Assembly (NCBI RefSeq): GCF_016907435.1
Contig: NZ_JAFBBZ010000001.1
Span: forward strand, 248,001 to 312,000
Direction of reading: 5' to 3'
DNA from: Nocardioides salarius
Lineage (GTDB): Bacteria > Actinomycetota > Actinomycetes > Propionibacteriales > Nocardioidaceae
Length of the DNA: 64,000 nucleotides
Shown in pieces: positions 20,607 through 31,426 of the stretch (position 1 is the stretch's first letter; each line of letters starts with the position of its first letter). The notes under the pieces were generated by a model that was not told the DNA's origin, did not search any database, and was given only the letters and a program-made list of their open reading frames with translations. Both the position numbers and the translations under genes were made by a program.

Positions 20607-22001
20607 ATGAACGAGCCGCTGGATGTCGAGGGAGTGTGGTGGCTGCCGGAATCTCCTGATCACAAGGTGCCGGGCTGGTTCCGCTATGACCAGGACAACG
20701 GCGGATACCTCCGTCTGGCGGGCTCGTTGCGACCGCTCAACTGGATCAACAACGAGCTGGCGAACGGAACTGTCCAACGGTTCATCGGTCACCGCCCCGA
20801 CGAGGACAAGATCTATCCCCGCATACACGGGCAAGCGGGCCACCGACTCTTCAACCTCGAGGACGCGTTTCAGCTCTCGCTGAGCGACGGGCTCTGCCGG
20901 GAGGACGACGCCTTCGAGAGCGTTCATGTCAACTGGCTCATCACCGGGGCATGGTTCGTGGGCGACTATCGACCCGAGGTCAATCAGGCGGTGGTCGAGT
21001 TCCAGCACCTGACTGCCTGGTCCGACAACGACGCCTTGAACGTCATTTGGGACGACGTGCCGCCTGACGTCTTCGCACAGGCGACCGCCACTCGGATCCC
21101 GACCGAATCCGCAGACATCGACGGCGGTCTCGAGATGGCGCTGGTGCAAGCCCTCTCTACTGCTGGCGATCAGAGGAACGAGGCAACGCTCGAACAGCGA
21201 GTCCTGCTTAGAGTCTCGTCGCGTGAACCAACATCCATGGACAACCTGACCGATCGGGTCGCGGACTTCCAGGACCTTCTGACGATCGCGTCCGGCAAGG
21301 TGGCCAACATCCAACGGTTCCACTTCACGCACGCCGACGTGCCCAAGCTGTCGCTCGCTGGCAAGCCGCTCGGCAACTGGCAGGAGGAGCTCGAGCTCCA
21401 CATGCGATGGAGCAATCGAGACTCGGACAACGAGCGCCTCAGTCCCTACGGCATGGTCTTCACGCTTGAGCAGTTCGGGGGCATCGACGGACTCCGCCGC
21501 TGGATGACCATCGCCGACCAGTACAGATCAGAGCTCAGGCGGATTCTCGCAACTCGATACAACGCCGGCATGTTCCTCGAAGACCGGGTCGCGCACTGCG
21601 TCGCGGCACTGGAGTCGTTCGATCGAACCCGTCGCAACAGTAAGGACGGCGACACCTACCTCGTCGAGCGCCTGCGCTTCTGCGTCGCCCACGCCGGCAG
21701 CCCGTTCGAGGACCTCCTCGTCGGGGAGTCGGTCGCCGCATGGACGGAGCGTGCGAAGAACCACCGCAACGCGCTTGGCCATCACTTGGACCGCTACCGG
21801 TCGAATCTGAATCTCGTCGAGGGCGAGTTGGCCGACCAGTTGTTGTGGCTCGGCCAACTCTGCCTGCTGCGCTCGGCGGAGGCACCCAAACCCGTCTTCG
21901 AACGCATCCGGAGCGACTCACACTTCCGTTGGGTTGCCAAACGAGTGGCGGCACGCCGTGAGGCGGCTAGGTCAAGCGCGCCAGACTCGCCTGCTCCGTA
22001 G
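20607..22001 (+). CDS. ApeA-like HEPN protein (putative antiphage ribonuclease)
   Basis: 464 aa. The N-terminal ~300 residues resemble the beta-rich ApeA N-terminal domain (VEGVWWLPESPDHKVPGWFRYD, then RFHFTHADVPKLSL). The C-terminal ~130 residues form an Apea-type HEPN helical bundle with the catalytic R-x4-H signature in RNALGHHLD, preceded by a long helix (VAHCVAALESFDRT). HEPN proteins of this type are RNases that block phage by cutting RNA. It is a single-gene unit with its own start. Codon use is less GC-biased than in core genes, which fits horizontal acquisition. Confidence 0.78.
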   Translation: MNEPLDVEGVWWLPESPDHKVPGWFRYDQDNGGYLRLAGSLRPLNWINNELANGTVQRFIGHRPDEDKIYPRIHGQAGHRLFNLEDAFQLSLSDGLCREDDAFESVHVNWLITGAWFVGDYRPEVNQAVVEFQHLTAWSDNDALNVIWDDVPPDVFAQATATRIPTESADIDGGLEMALVQALSTAGDQRNEATLEQRVLLRVSSREPTSMDNLTDRVADFQDLLTIASGKVANIQRFHFTHADVPKLSLAGKPLGNWQEELELHMRWSNRDSDNERLSPYGMVFTLEQFGGIDGLRRWMTIADQYRSELRRILATRYNAGMFLEDRVAHCVAALESFDRTRRNSKDGDTYLVERLRFCVAHAGSPFEDLLVGESVAAWTERAKNHRNALGHHLDRYRSNLNLVEGELADQLLWLGQLCLLRSAEAPKPVFERIRSDSHFRWVAKRVAARREAARSSAPDSPAP

Positions 22002-22323
22002 AACAGGGTTTGTCTCGACGAGCGCGCGACGCAAAGTGGCCGATTGCTTGCCAGCCCGCGGGACGTAGGTGTTGTCGAACACCGACGAGGGTGCCAGAGG
22101 ACCCATCGCGCTCGGGCCCAAGAACATGGCAACTTCATATCGGTGACAGGTACGACCTAGTGAACGGGGGCACCGACACCGGTGACCGGATAGCGGCATG
22201 TCCGGACGTTCCAGGAGGCGCGGACAGGCGGCGAAATGACGTACATGCAAGTTGCTCGCTGATGTCGGGGTGACTCGCCGGCTTCTGTGAGGAGCCGGTC
22301 ACGGCCTGTGCCAAGGTCCATGC
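22002..22323. other. Intergenic stretch between the two RNxxxH genes
   Basis: 322 bp. The reading frames here are short and show no recognisable protein features. No clear terminator or repeat seen. Confidence 0.4.
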
Positions 22324-22818
22324 ATGATTCCACCCGAAGAAGAGGCTCGACGGCAGAAGGCCCTCCAAAAGGCTCTTGAGTGGTCGCACGTAGTTGTCCG
22401 GCAGGTAGGCCGACTTCACGACGCAGAGGTGAAGGCTCTTGCATCAAACGAACAGGTCCGGCTCGGCAGAACGTACACGCACGATCACAGTCGTCCGTTC
22501 TACGAAATGCGCTCAGAGGGCTACCTTCTTCTCGTTGCTGCCCGCCAACTTCTTCGAGCGCTCGACATCTACGGTGATCGCAAGAAGGTCCCTGCTCCGA
22601 GGCACGACCCCAGGGTCATGGTGGCCCTTCGGAACGCGTTGGAGCACTGGGACGGCGCTGCTCCAGATTCTTTTCAGGCAAAGACCGGGAATCGAGCTGA
22701 TGAGCACAGCTGGGGGGCAGGAGGAACGCTCCTGGCAGGCGTGATTGAAACCGATGACCTTGCAGCATGGGCCGCTGAAGTTGAGTCGTACCTGCTCGAA
22801 ACGTCAGGTCAGTCGTAG
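22324..22818 (+). CDS. Small helical protein with RNxxxH motif (HEPN-like)
   Basis: 164 aa, predicted mainly alpha-helical (EEEARRQKALQKALEWSHVVV; GYLLLVAARQLLRALDI). The segment VALRNALEHWDG carries R-N-x3-H, the same active-site pattern as the HEPN domain of the neighbouring ApeA-like protein, at the end of a helix as expected. No clear domain name can be given from sequence alone. It may be a separate HEPN toxin or a structural relative without activity. No antitoxin-like partner overlaps it. Confidence 0.6.
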   Translation: MIPPEEEARRQKALQKALEWSHVVVRQVGRLHDAEVKALASNEQVRLGRTYTHDHSRPFYEMRSEGYLLLVAARQLLRALDIYGDRKKVPAPRHDPRVMVALRNALEHWDGAAPDSFQAKTGNRADEHSWGAGGTLLAGVIETDDLAAWAAEVESYLLETSGQS

Positions 22819-23052
22819 AGACGGCCTGGTCCCAGCGTCCAGAGACGGCGGAAGTCGAAAATACGGGAATGCAGGGCGGATGACCCAAGAAAGGTTACGT
22901 TGTCACCGATAGGTGCAGCGGTCCCGATCCGCCCCGAGCTACGGTGTGGCGCCACCGTCGCGCTGCGTCTGCTCGCGTCCCTCCCCGGTGATCAATGAAG
23001 CACCGGGAGTAGACCACTTCCACCGACGCCGAACACGCCGTACGGTCGGCTC
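22819..23052. other. Short intergenic region
   Basis: 234 bp before the AlbA_2 gene; no feature supported. Confidence 0.4.
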
Positions 23053-24357
23053 GTGATTCGCCGCGAGGACGTCGAGCAGCTGCTCGCGGTTGGCAACGAG
23101 TCGCGATCCTTCGAGGTAAAGGGTCCTGGAAGCCTGAAGGAGAAGCCGTTCGTCGCGAAGGTTGCCCGAGCGGTGATGGCCATGGGTAATCGTCGAGACG
23201 GCGGGGTGGTGTGCGTCGGGGTCGACGAGCCGCAGATGAAGGAAATGCAGCCGGGCCTCGACGATGACCAAGCGTCGGAATGGGCTGACTACGACAACGT
23301 CGCTGCTGCACTTGCGAAGTACTCCGACCCGGCAGTCGTCTTCGAGCTGGCGGGGTACGCGTTGTCTAGTGGTGCGAACGTTGTTGTTCTTGACGTCGCC
23401 GAGTTCGACGTAGTCCCGCATGTCTGCAAGAAGACGTTCCCCGAGGTTCTTCAGGACGGGATGACCTACGTGAGGCCCCGCGGGAAACCGGAGTCAGTCC
23501 CGGTGCCCAACTCCGCCGAGATGCGGGCGCTTCTCGATCTCGCCACAGCGAAGGGCGTACGCGAGTGGGTGCGAGTCGGAACCCTCGCCGGCGTTCCGCT
23601 GACGGAGACGAAGTCTCAAGAACAGCTGGACGAGGAGGAGTACACGAAGGAACGCACTACGGCATGGGCAGAACCTTCGCCTGTCGTCGCCGGCCTCCTC
23701 GAGATCGGCTACTTCGATGTCGCCGTCCGACCGACGACTTACTCATCGGGCCGAATCTTGCCCGTCGACTTAGAGTCGTTCGTTACGGACAACACGGTTC
23801 GCCTGCGTGGGTGGCCACTGCCGTTCGTGGACTACAGGGCTCCCCGCTTCCGGAAGGGGACGATGGTCGGGCAGGACCTCGAGGCGTCCGGGGTGCCGCA
23901 TCACGAGGCGTGGCGCATGTGGGGCAGCGGCCAGTTCCTTCAGCGCCGAGCGCTTGCATCTGACCTGAGGGACCACAGCGACCTTCTCCCGGCGGACCCG
24001 AGTGCAACTGGCGCCGTCGCCGTGTGGGACGTGCTTCTCTACCTGGTTGAGGTCGCTGAGTTCGGCGCCCGAATGTCGACCTACCTCGAGGGACCCCCGA
24101 TCACTTTCGACGTCGGCGTGAGCGGAGTCAGCGGACGCGAACTGATCTCCGGTGATCATCGCCGCCAGCTCTACGGGCCCTACATCAGCCCCCTCGACAC
24201 ACTGGAAACTCACCAGTCGGTCGCGAGCGCTCGACTCCTGACCGAGCCGCGGCAGGTCGGCGTTGAACTCGCCCAAGACCTGCTCAAGCAGTTCGGACTG
24301 AACGTTCCGGATCAGGTGCTGTTCGACTACCAGGCGCAGATCCTCGACCCCAGTTAG
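23053..24357 (+). CDS. AlbA_2 (Schlafen-type) domain protein
   Basis: 434 aa, GTG start at 23053. The first ~150 residues are an AlbA_2/Schlafen-like nucleic-acid-binding domain: the ESRSFEVKGPGSLKEK strand, the helix VAKVARAVMAMGNRRDG, then GGVVCVGVDE, and later YVRPRGKPESVPVPNSAEM. The remaining ~280 residues are unassigned and contain several Trp/Arg-rich stretches. Many proteins of this architecture lie in defence islands, and this one sits between an ApeA-like gene and a YobI-like gene. Role is inferred from context. Confidence 0.75.
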   Translation: MIRREDVEQLLAVGNESRSFEVKGPGSLKEKPFVAKVARAVMAMGNRRDGGVVCVGVDEPQMKEMQPGLDDDQASEWADYDNVAAALAKYSDPAVVFELAGYALSSGANVVVLDVAEFDVVPHVCKKTFPEVLQDGMTYVRPRGKPESVPVPNSAEMRALLDLATAKGVREWVRVGTLAGVPLTETKSQEQLDEEEYTKERTTAWAEPSPVVAGLLEIGYFDVAVRPTTYSSGRILPVDLESFVTDNTVRLRGWPLPFVDYRAPRFRKGTMVGQDLEASGVPHHEAWRMWGSGQFLQRRALASDLRDHSDLLPADPSATGAVAVWDVLLYLVEVAEFGARMSTYLEGPPITFDVGVSGVSGRELISGDHRRQLYGPYISPLDTLETHQSVASARLLTEPRQVGVELAQDLLKQFGLNVPDQVLFDYQAQILDPS

Positions 24358-24414
24358 CCGGACGCGCCCACGGACGCGCCGAGACAAGACGTCTGGGTCT
24401 TCGTCGCTAGTCCT

Positions 24415-24443
24415 TGTCGCGTGCCGGGTCTGATGGAGGCTCT
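24415..24443. repeat. Left terminal inverted repeat of IS3-family element
   Basis: Begins TGTCGCGTGCCGGGT and ends TGGAGGCTCT. Its inverted match is at 27913-27941, with four mismatches in 29 positions. The three bases before it (CCT, 24412-24414) are repeated after the right end, giving a 3-bp target duplication. Confidence 0.9.
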
Positions 24444-24466
24444 CATTCCACGGAAGGATGAGAGTC

Positions 24467-24787
24467 ATGGCAGCACCGAGGAAGTATCCCGAGGAGCTTC
24501 GGGAGCGGGCAATCAGGATGGCGGTCGACCTGCGGCGTGACCCGGCGACCAGGACCGGCGCACTGAAGCGGGTCGGCGATCAGCTGGGGATCAATCCCGA
24601 GACGTTGCGCAACTGGGTCTCCCAGGCCGAGGTCGACGAGGGCCACCGTCCCGGCGTCAGCAGCACCGAGGCGCAGCGCATCGCCGAGCTCGAGCGTGAG
24701 GTCAAGGAGCTACGGCGAGCCAACGAGATCTTGCGGACGGCCTCGGCTTTTTTCGCCGCGGCGGAGCTCGACCGCAAGCTGAAGTGA
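24467..24787 (+). CDS. IS3-family transposase OrfA
   Basis: 106 aa helix-turn-helix protein that binds the element ends. HTH_Tnp_1 features: RKYPEELRERAIRMAVDLR, GALKRVGDQLGINPETLRNWV, then a leucine-zipper-like coiled coil (IAELEREVKELRRANEILR) ending FFAAAELDRKL. The stop overlaps the orfB start (GTGA), the usual arrangement for coupled or frameshifted synthesis of OrfAB. Confidence 0.93.
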   Translation: MAAPRKYPEELRERAIRMAVDLRRDPATRTGALKRVGDQLGINPETLRNWVSQAEVDEGHRPGVSSTEAQRIAELEREVKELRRANEILRTASAFFAAAELDRKLK

Positions 24788-25223
24788 CCACGGCGGTGCT
24801 GGTCGAGTACATCGACCAGCACCGGGCGAGGTTCGGGGTCGAGCCGATCTGCACCGTCCTACGCAAGGCAGGGATGCAGTGTTCACGAGGGTCGCCCCGA
24901 GCACCTACTACGCCGCGAAGTCCCGGCCGCCCTCGGCACGCGCTGTCGCCGACGCGCAGCGCCTGGAGGTGATCCGGCAGGTCCACGCCGACAACTACGG
25001 CGTCTACGGGGTCCGCAAGATGCACGCCGAGCTCAACCGGCGCGGTCACCGTGTCGCTAGGTGCACCGTGCACCGGCTGATGCGCGGCGAGGGGCTGCGC
25101 GGGATCAGCAGAGCCAAGGGGCCGCGCACCACGATCCCCGGCACCGGGCCGGATGCCCGCCCGGACCTGCTGGACCGCGACTTCAGGGCACCTGCACCGA
25201 ATCGTGTCTGGGTCGCGGACATC

Positions 25224-25839
25224 GAGCGCCACGAGGCGCTGCTGAACCGAGTGGGGGTGAGAGACCACCACCGTCGTGCTGTCGCAGCAGCACGGTGAAG
25301 CTGAGGGCAGCCCGAACCTCCGGGACGGGGGCGAGGGTGGAAGCAGCCCTGACAACGACGGGACGCGTCAGCACTGCCAGATGGCGCGGGTCCGGCTAGC
25401 AAGACGGGAAGGCGTACGTGAGGAACCAGCGGTTGAACGCCCCTCAAGAGAGCCTCCGGCTCGAACCTGGTGGATCAGGGCCGGTTAGCAGCGCGCACCC
25501 GCATCAGGCGCCTTCGGGCGTTCTGGTGCGGGGAACTCCTTGGCTGGGTGATGTCGCCAGCCGGGAGGCCGTGGTGAATGTCTGCGGCGTAGCCGCGGCG
25601 ATGCTGCAGGGGCATAGCTGGGCGCCGACCCCGTCGAACGGTTCGACAGTGAACGTGGGAACCACCGCGACGATCCCCTCACCGGTCAGCAGCCTGTTGA
25701 CCGGCGGGAAGGTCCGTCGCCGACCGATGTCGTCGCGGTGGGGCGGAGGGCCCGTAGTAGTCCGAGGCCGGGAAAGCCGGTCACATGGCGAAGGGGCCCA
25801 GCGTGTTCGCAGCATCAACGCGTTCGTAGGAGTGCGCTG
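25224..25839 (+). ncRNA. 5' ribozyme part of the group II intron (domains I-IV)
   Basis: 616 bp without a plausible gene, upstream of the intron-encoded protein. By position it is the structured intron RNA that holds the exon-binding loops. I can support it only from context, not from a drawn structure. Confidence 0.6.
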
Positions 25840-27941
<2,102 letters not shown>

Positions 27942-28068
27942 CCTTTCGGCTCGAGGTCGGCGTCCGCCGAGCGGTGGAATGACTCAATCAGCCGGTCGCT
28001 CGACAGGACCCGGCCGAGGTGCCGGGATGCCTCTCCGTTACGTCGGTGGCGATGGTGATACTGAACCC

Positions 28069-28766
28069 GTGAGTACGACAACTGCCTCCACCCAGGACCC
28101 AACCGAGGGCGCGAAACCGCGGCGAAGTGCGCGGCCTGCCGGCCCGGTGACCCTCCGGTCGCTTGCCCCGGAGTACGTCGAGGAGCAGCACTCGCTCTAT
28201 CTGCGCCATCTCAATGAAGCCGTTTCAGAGAAGAAGAACCGCAACATCGCGCTCACGGGTCGCTACGGCTCGGGCAAGTCCAGTGTCCTCGACCAGTTTG
28301 AGGAAGACCATAAGGACGGCGCCGTCCGCATCAGCATCAACACCCTCGGGCCCGATGCTGAGAACGAAGGACTCACGAACCGCATCCAGAAGGAGTTGGT
28401 CAAGCAGCTCATCTACAGAGCGAAGCCAGGACTTCTGCGACGTTCACGCTTCGCACGGACCGCGCCCTTGACCAAAGGCAAGGCGGCGGCGGAAGCCGCG
28501 GTCCTCACAGCTGTTCTCGGCGCACTTCTCACTCTTCTCGACATACTTCCACACGTCAGCGGCACCGGGGACGGCCATAATTGGTTCGTCCGCATTAGTG
28601 CAAGCGTGACGTTCGCCGTACTCGCCTTCGCCGTCATCTGGCTCGCGCGGTGGGTTATCGGAGACCGAGTCATCTCCCAGTTCCAAACCGCCGGCACCGC
28701 TGTTCAGCTCGAAGCGGGCCCCGACACCTATTTCGACAAGTACCTCGACGAGCTCGTGACGTACTT
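28069..28766 (+). pseudogene. YobI/KAP-like P-loop NTPase, 5' part, cut by IS21
   Basis: About 232 codons before the insertion, from a GTG at 28069 (frame open to 27979). It holds EEQHSLYLRHLNEAV, a strong Walker A (LTGRYGSGKSSVLDQFEE) and two membrane spans (AAVLTAVLGALLTLLDILP; ASVTFAVLAFAVIWLARWVI), the membrane-inserted layout of KAP/YobI-type NTPases. The IS enters after VTY; translation now stops at 28782 within the element. Walker B lies in the other fragment, so this piece alone cannot be an active ATPase. Confidence 0.85.
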
Positions 28767-28780
28767 TGTCAAGGGCCAGT

Positions 28781-28861
28781 GAGAACTGCCCAGGGGCGGT
28801 CATGGAACCTGCCCGGGTGACGGTCACGAGATCTGCCCGGTGGTGGCCATGGGATCTGCCC
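28781..28861. repeat. Four terminal repeats at the left IS21 end
   Basis: An 11-bp pattern GRRAWCTGCCC occurs four times at 28781, 28804, 28828 and 28851 (spacing 23, 24, 23), beginning GAGAACTGCCC. These are the multiple transposase-binding repeats typical of IS21 ends and they match the set at the other end. Confidence 0.85.
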
Positions 28862-28895
28862 ACGGGGGGCTTTGGCCACCACCGGTCCAGGGTGG

Positions 28896-29675
28896 TCAGC
28901 TCAAGGGGTTCACCCCCTGGCCGGCGAGTGCCTGAGTGAGTCGGACTGACTCACCTGAGGTCTGGCAGACGTGGGCGTGGTGCAGCAGCCGGTCGACGGT
29001 GGCGGTGGCCAGCGTCTTGGGCATCAGCTCGTCGAACCCGGCTGGGTGCAGGTTCGAGGAGATCGCGACCGAGCGTTTCTCGTAGGCGGCATCGACGAGG
29101 CGGTAGAGCCCTTCGGCGGCGTCGGTGGCGACCGGGAGTAGCCCGATGTCGTCGACGATGACGAGGTCGGCTCGCAGGATGCGGGCGATGGCCTTGGACA
29201 CGGTGTCGTCGGCACGATGGCGGCGCAGCAGCACCCCGAGGTCTTCCAGGGTGAACCAGGCGACCTTCAGCCCGGCCTCGACGGCCTGCTGGCCCAGCGC
29301 CTCGAGCAGGAACGTCTTCCCGGTCCCCGATGGGCCGCACAGCACGAGGTTCTCGCGGCGGTGCACCCATTCCAGGGTTCGTAGCGCCTGCTGGGTCGGT
29401 GCTGGGATCGAGGAGATCTCGGGCTGCCAGGCATCGAAGGTCTTCCCGGTCGGGAACCCCGCGGCGGCGCGGCGGGTGGCCAGGGCGGAGCGTTCCCGGC
29501 CGGCGACTTCCTCGACGAACAGCGCCTTCAACACCTCGACCGGCTCCCAGCGTTGCGCCTTCGCGGTTGCCACCACCTCGGGGGCGTGGCGGCGGATGTG
29601 CGGTAGCCGCAGCTTGCGCAGCAGGTCCTCGAGTTCGGTGGGCAGCGGCGGCGCGGCTGCTGTCGTGGTCGTCAT
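28896..29675 (-). CDS. istB: IS21-family helper ATPase IstB
   Basis: 259 aa AAA+ ATPase related to DnaC that directs target choice for IstA. Walker A is LCGPSGTGKTFLLEAL, Walker B is LVIVDDIGLLP, and the sensor-like segment AISSNLHPAGFDELMPKTLATATVDRLLHHAHV is conserved. I choose the ATG at 29675 (MTTTTAAAPPLPTELEDLL), which overlaps the istA stop by four bases; the longer frame is a shadow of istA. Confidence 0.95.
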   Translation of the reverse strand: MTTTTAAAPPLPTELEDLLRKLRLPHIRRHAPEVVATAKAQRWEPVEVLKALFVEEVAGRERSALATRRAAAGFPTGKTFDAWQPEISSIPAPTQQALRTLEWVHRRENLVLCGPSGTGKTFLLEALGQQAVEAGLKVAWFTLEDLGVLLRRHRADDTVSKAIARILRADLVIVDDIGLLPVATDAAEGLYRLVDAAYEKRSVAISSNLHPAGFDELMPKTLATATVDRLLHHAHVCQTSGESVRLTQALAGQGVNPLS

Positions 29676-31231
29676 CGACTCACCCCATCCACGCCGTGGC
29701 CGTCGTGGGCATCGTGGGCGTCGGGCTGGCCGAGTCGGGCCCACGCGCTGGTGCCCTGGGTCAGCGAGGAGTCTTCGCTGGCTCGGTGCACATCGCGCTC
29801 GCCGGCTGCTGCTCCTCGGGCGTGGTGGTCGAGGATCGAGGACAGGTCGGCCTCGGCGAACCGGCCGTGCACGGCGGCATGACCCAGTGCCCAGTCGACC
29901 TCGACGGGGTCGAACAGCTTGGCCAGGCTGAGCGCTTCGGCCATCTTGACCCGCATCTTGGTGGTGCCCGCAGCAGCGGCCTCGACCAGCCACAACCTCG
30001 CGCCCTCGCCCAGGTCGAGGAACTCTGATTCGGCGGTGTTCTTCGCGCGGGGTCGTCGATCCAGGGGCCCGGACGGCTGAGCCGGGAAGTGCTCATCGAT
30101 CAGCTGCGGGCTGCCGGGAGTGGCCCGTCGGTGGCGCGCGACCTCGAGTGGGCCAGCCTCGCCGACGTGGACGATCACGACCTGCTCGCCGTCACCGACG
30201 CCCTGGGCGCGCACCCACACCGTCGCCCCGAGCAGGGTGTGCGGGACCGAGTACTGCCCGGACTCGAACGTCACCATCGGCGTATTGCCCGGCACCATGC
30301 GAGTGGTGCCGAACGCGACCGTGTGCGGTGCCGCCGCCACCGGGTGCAGCCGGGCCCGCTCTTCGGCGAGCATCTCGACCGGTGCCCGACGAGTGACCCG
30401 ATGCGCCCGGGTGTTGACCTTGGCGCAGAACGCCTCGCACGCCGCCTCGAGCTCAGCGAAGCTGGTGTAGGCCTCGCGTAGGTTGGTGTCCTTCGGCACG
30501 AGGTCGGCCTTGCTGATCTTCACCGACGACTCCGTGCCGCCCTTGGACGCCGGATCGGCCGGCACGCAGGTGTGCACGGTGACCGAGTAGTGCTCGGCGA
30601 ACGCGACCAGCTGCGGGTTGCGGACCGCGATCCCAGCGATGTGCTCGACGGTGACAGTCTTCTCGTTGTCGGTCAGCACGTAGGTCGGCACCCCGCCCAG
30701 GCGCCGGAACGTCTGGTCCAGGGCAGCGAACACGCTGGGCATGGTCTTGTCCCGCAGCGGGAGCACGACCCGGAACCTCGACCAGGCCAGCCAGGCCACT
30801 AACAGCACCGTCTTCACGCCGTCGACGACCGGGCCGTCGCCGTAGTCGTACTGCAGCCACATGCCCGGCTCGGTGACCCATGGCCGGTGCACCCGCACCC
30901 GACCGGCGCGGTAGTCGGTCTTGACCTTCGCGACCGCCCGGCGGGTGGTGCGCTCCGAGCCGGTGTAGCCCAACGCCACGAGCTTCTCGTGGGCCACGTC
31001 GGCGCGGACCTTGCCCTGGGACCGCTCGACCCACTCCTCGACCTTGTCCAGGTAGGCATCGATCAGCTGCGGGCGCGCCGCTGCCTTGTCCAGCACGCCG
31101 GCCGCAGCGCGGCGCTCGATGTAGTGCTTCACGGTGTGGTGCGAGCAGCCGGCCAGCTCGCCGGCATCACGCAACGACCCGGTCAGGTCGTAGGCATCCA
31201 AGATTTTCATGATCTCCTCGGCAGACTTCAC
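29672..31231 (-). CDS. istA: IS21-family transposase IstA
   Basis: 519 aa from a GTG at 31231 with AAGGG upstream (an in-frame start at 31276 is also possible). N-terminal helix-turn-helix (SLRDAGELAGCSHHTVKHYIERR), then the DDE core: Asp in WLQYDYGDGP, Asp in YVLTDNEKTV, Glu in KGGTESSVKISK. A Mu-transposase-like C-terminal domain follows. The end is rich in DAHDAHDGHG. It is complete and should be functional together with istB. Confidence 0.94.
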   Translation of the reverse strand: MKSAEEIMKILDAYDLTGSLRDAGELAGCSHHTVKHYIERRAAAGVLDKAAARPQLIDAYLDKVEEWVERSQGKVRADVAHEKLVALGYTGSERTTRRAVAKVKTDYRAGRVRVHRPWVTEPGMWLQYDYGDGPVVDGVKTVLLVAWLAWSRFRVVLPLRDKTMPSVFAALDQTFRRLGGVPTYVLTDNEKTVTVEHIAGIAVRNPQLVAFAEHYSVTVHTCVPADPASKGGTESSVKISKADLVPKDTNLREAYTSFAELEAACEAFCAKVNTRAHRVTRRAPVEMLAEERARLHPVAAAPHTVAFGTTRMVPGNTPMVTFESGQYSVPHTLLGATVWVRAQGVGDGEQVVIVHVGEAGPLEVARHRRATPGSPQLIDEHFPAQPSGPLDRRPRAKNTAESEFLDLGEGARLWLVEAAAAGTTKMRVKMAEALSLAKLFDPVEVDWALGHAAVHGRFAEADLSSILDHHARGAAAGERDVHRASEDSSLTQGTSAWARLGQPDAHDAHDGHGVDGVSR

Positions 31232-31333
31232 GGTGTCCCTTCCTCGGGGGCAATGGGGCGCTTCAGCACCGCTCATCGCACCCGAGGAAGGGGCCTTAAC
31301 CGCGCAAGGCGGTCAGGCAGACGACGTCGTGTC

Positions 31334-31413
31334 GGGCAGATCCCATGACCGTCAGCGGGCAGTTCTCATGTCCGCCAGCGGGCAGCCTCGTGGCCGTCTC
31401 CGGGCAGTTTCTC
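31334..31413. repeat. Four terminal repeats at the right IS21 end
   Basis: Copies beginning GGGCAG at 31334, 31357, 31380 and 31402 (spacing 23, 23, 22) are the inverse of the left-end set. Symmetric repeat arrays like this mark IS21 ends. Confidence 0.85.
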
Positions 31414-31426
31414 GTGGCCGCCGACA

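Larger units (their letters stand above)
28767..31426 (-). mobile_element. IS21-family insertion sequence
   Basis: 2660 bp with TG...CA ends: left end TGTCAAGGGCCAGTGAGAAC and the inverse of the right end TGTCGGCGGCCACGAGAAAC align well. It is flanked by a 5-bp duplication TACTT (28762-28766 and 31427-31431). It encodes istA and istB on the minus strand, overlapping by ATGA. Both genes look intact, so the element may still be active. It disrupts the YobI-like NTPase gene. Confidence 0.95.

Noticed and set aside
22010..22273. Possible 87-codon gene between the two RNxxxH genes
   Set aside because: Atypical composition, no ribosome site and no recognisable features.
28896..29993. Extended 365-codon version of IstB
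   Set aside because: The extra N-terminus is the shadow of istA; the ATG overlapping the istA stop fits the family.
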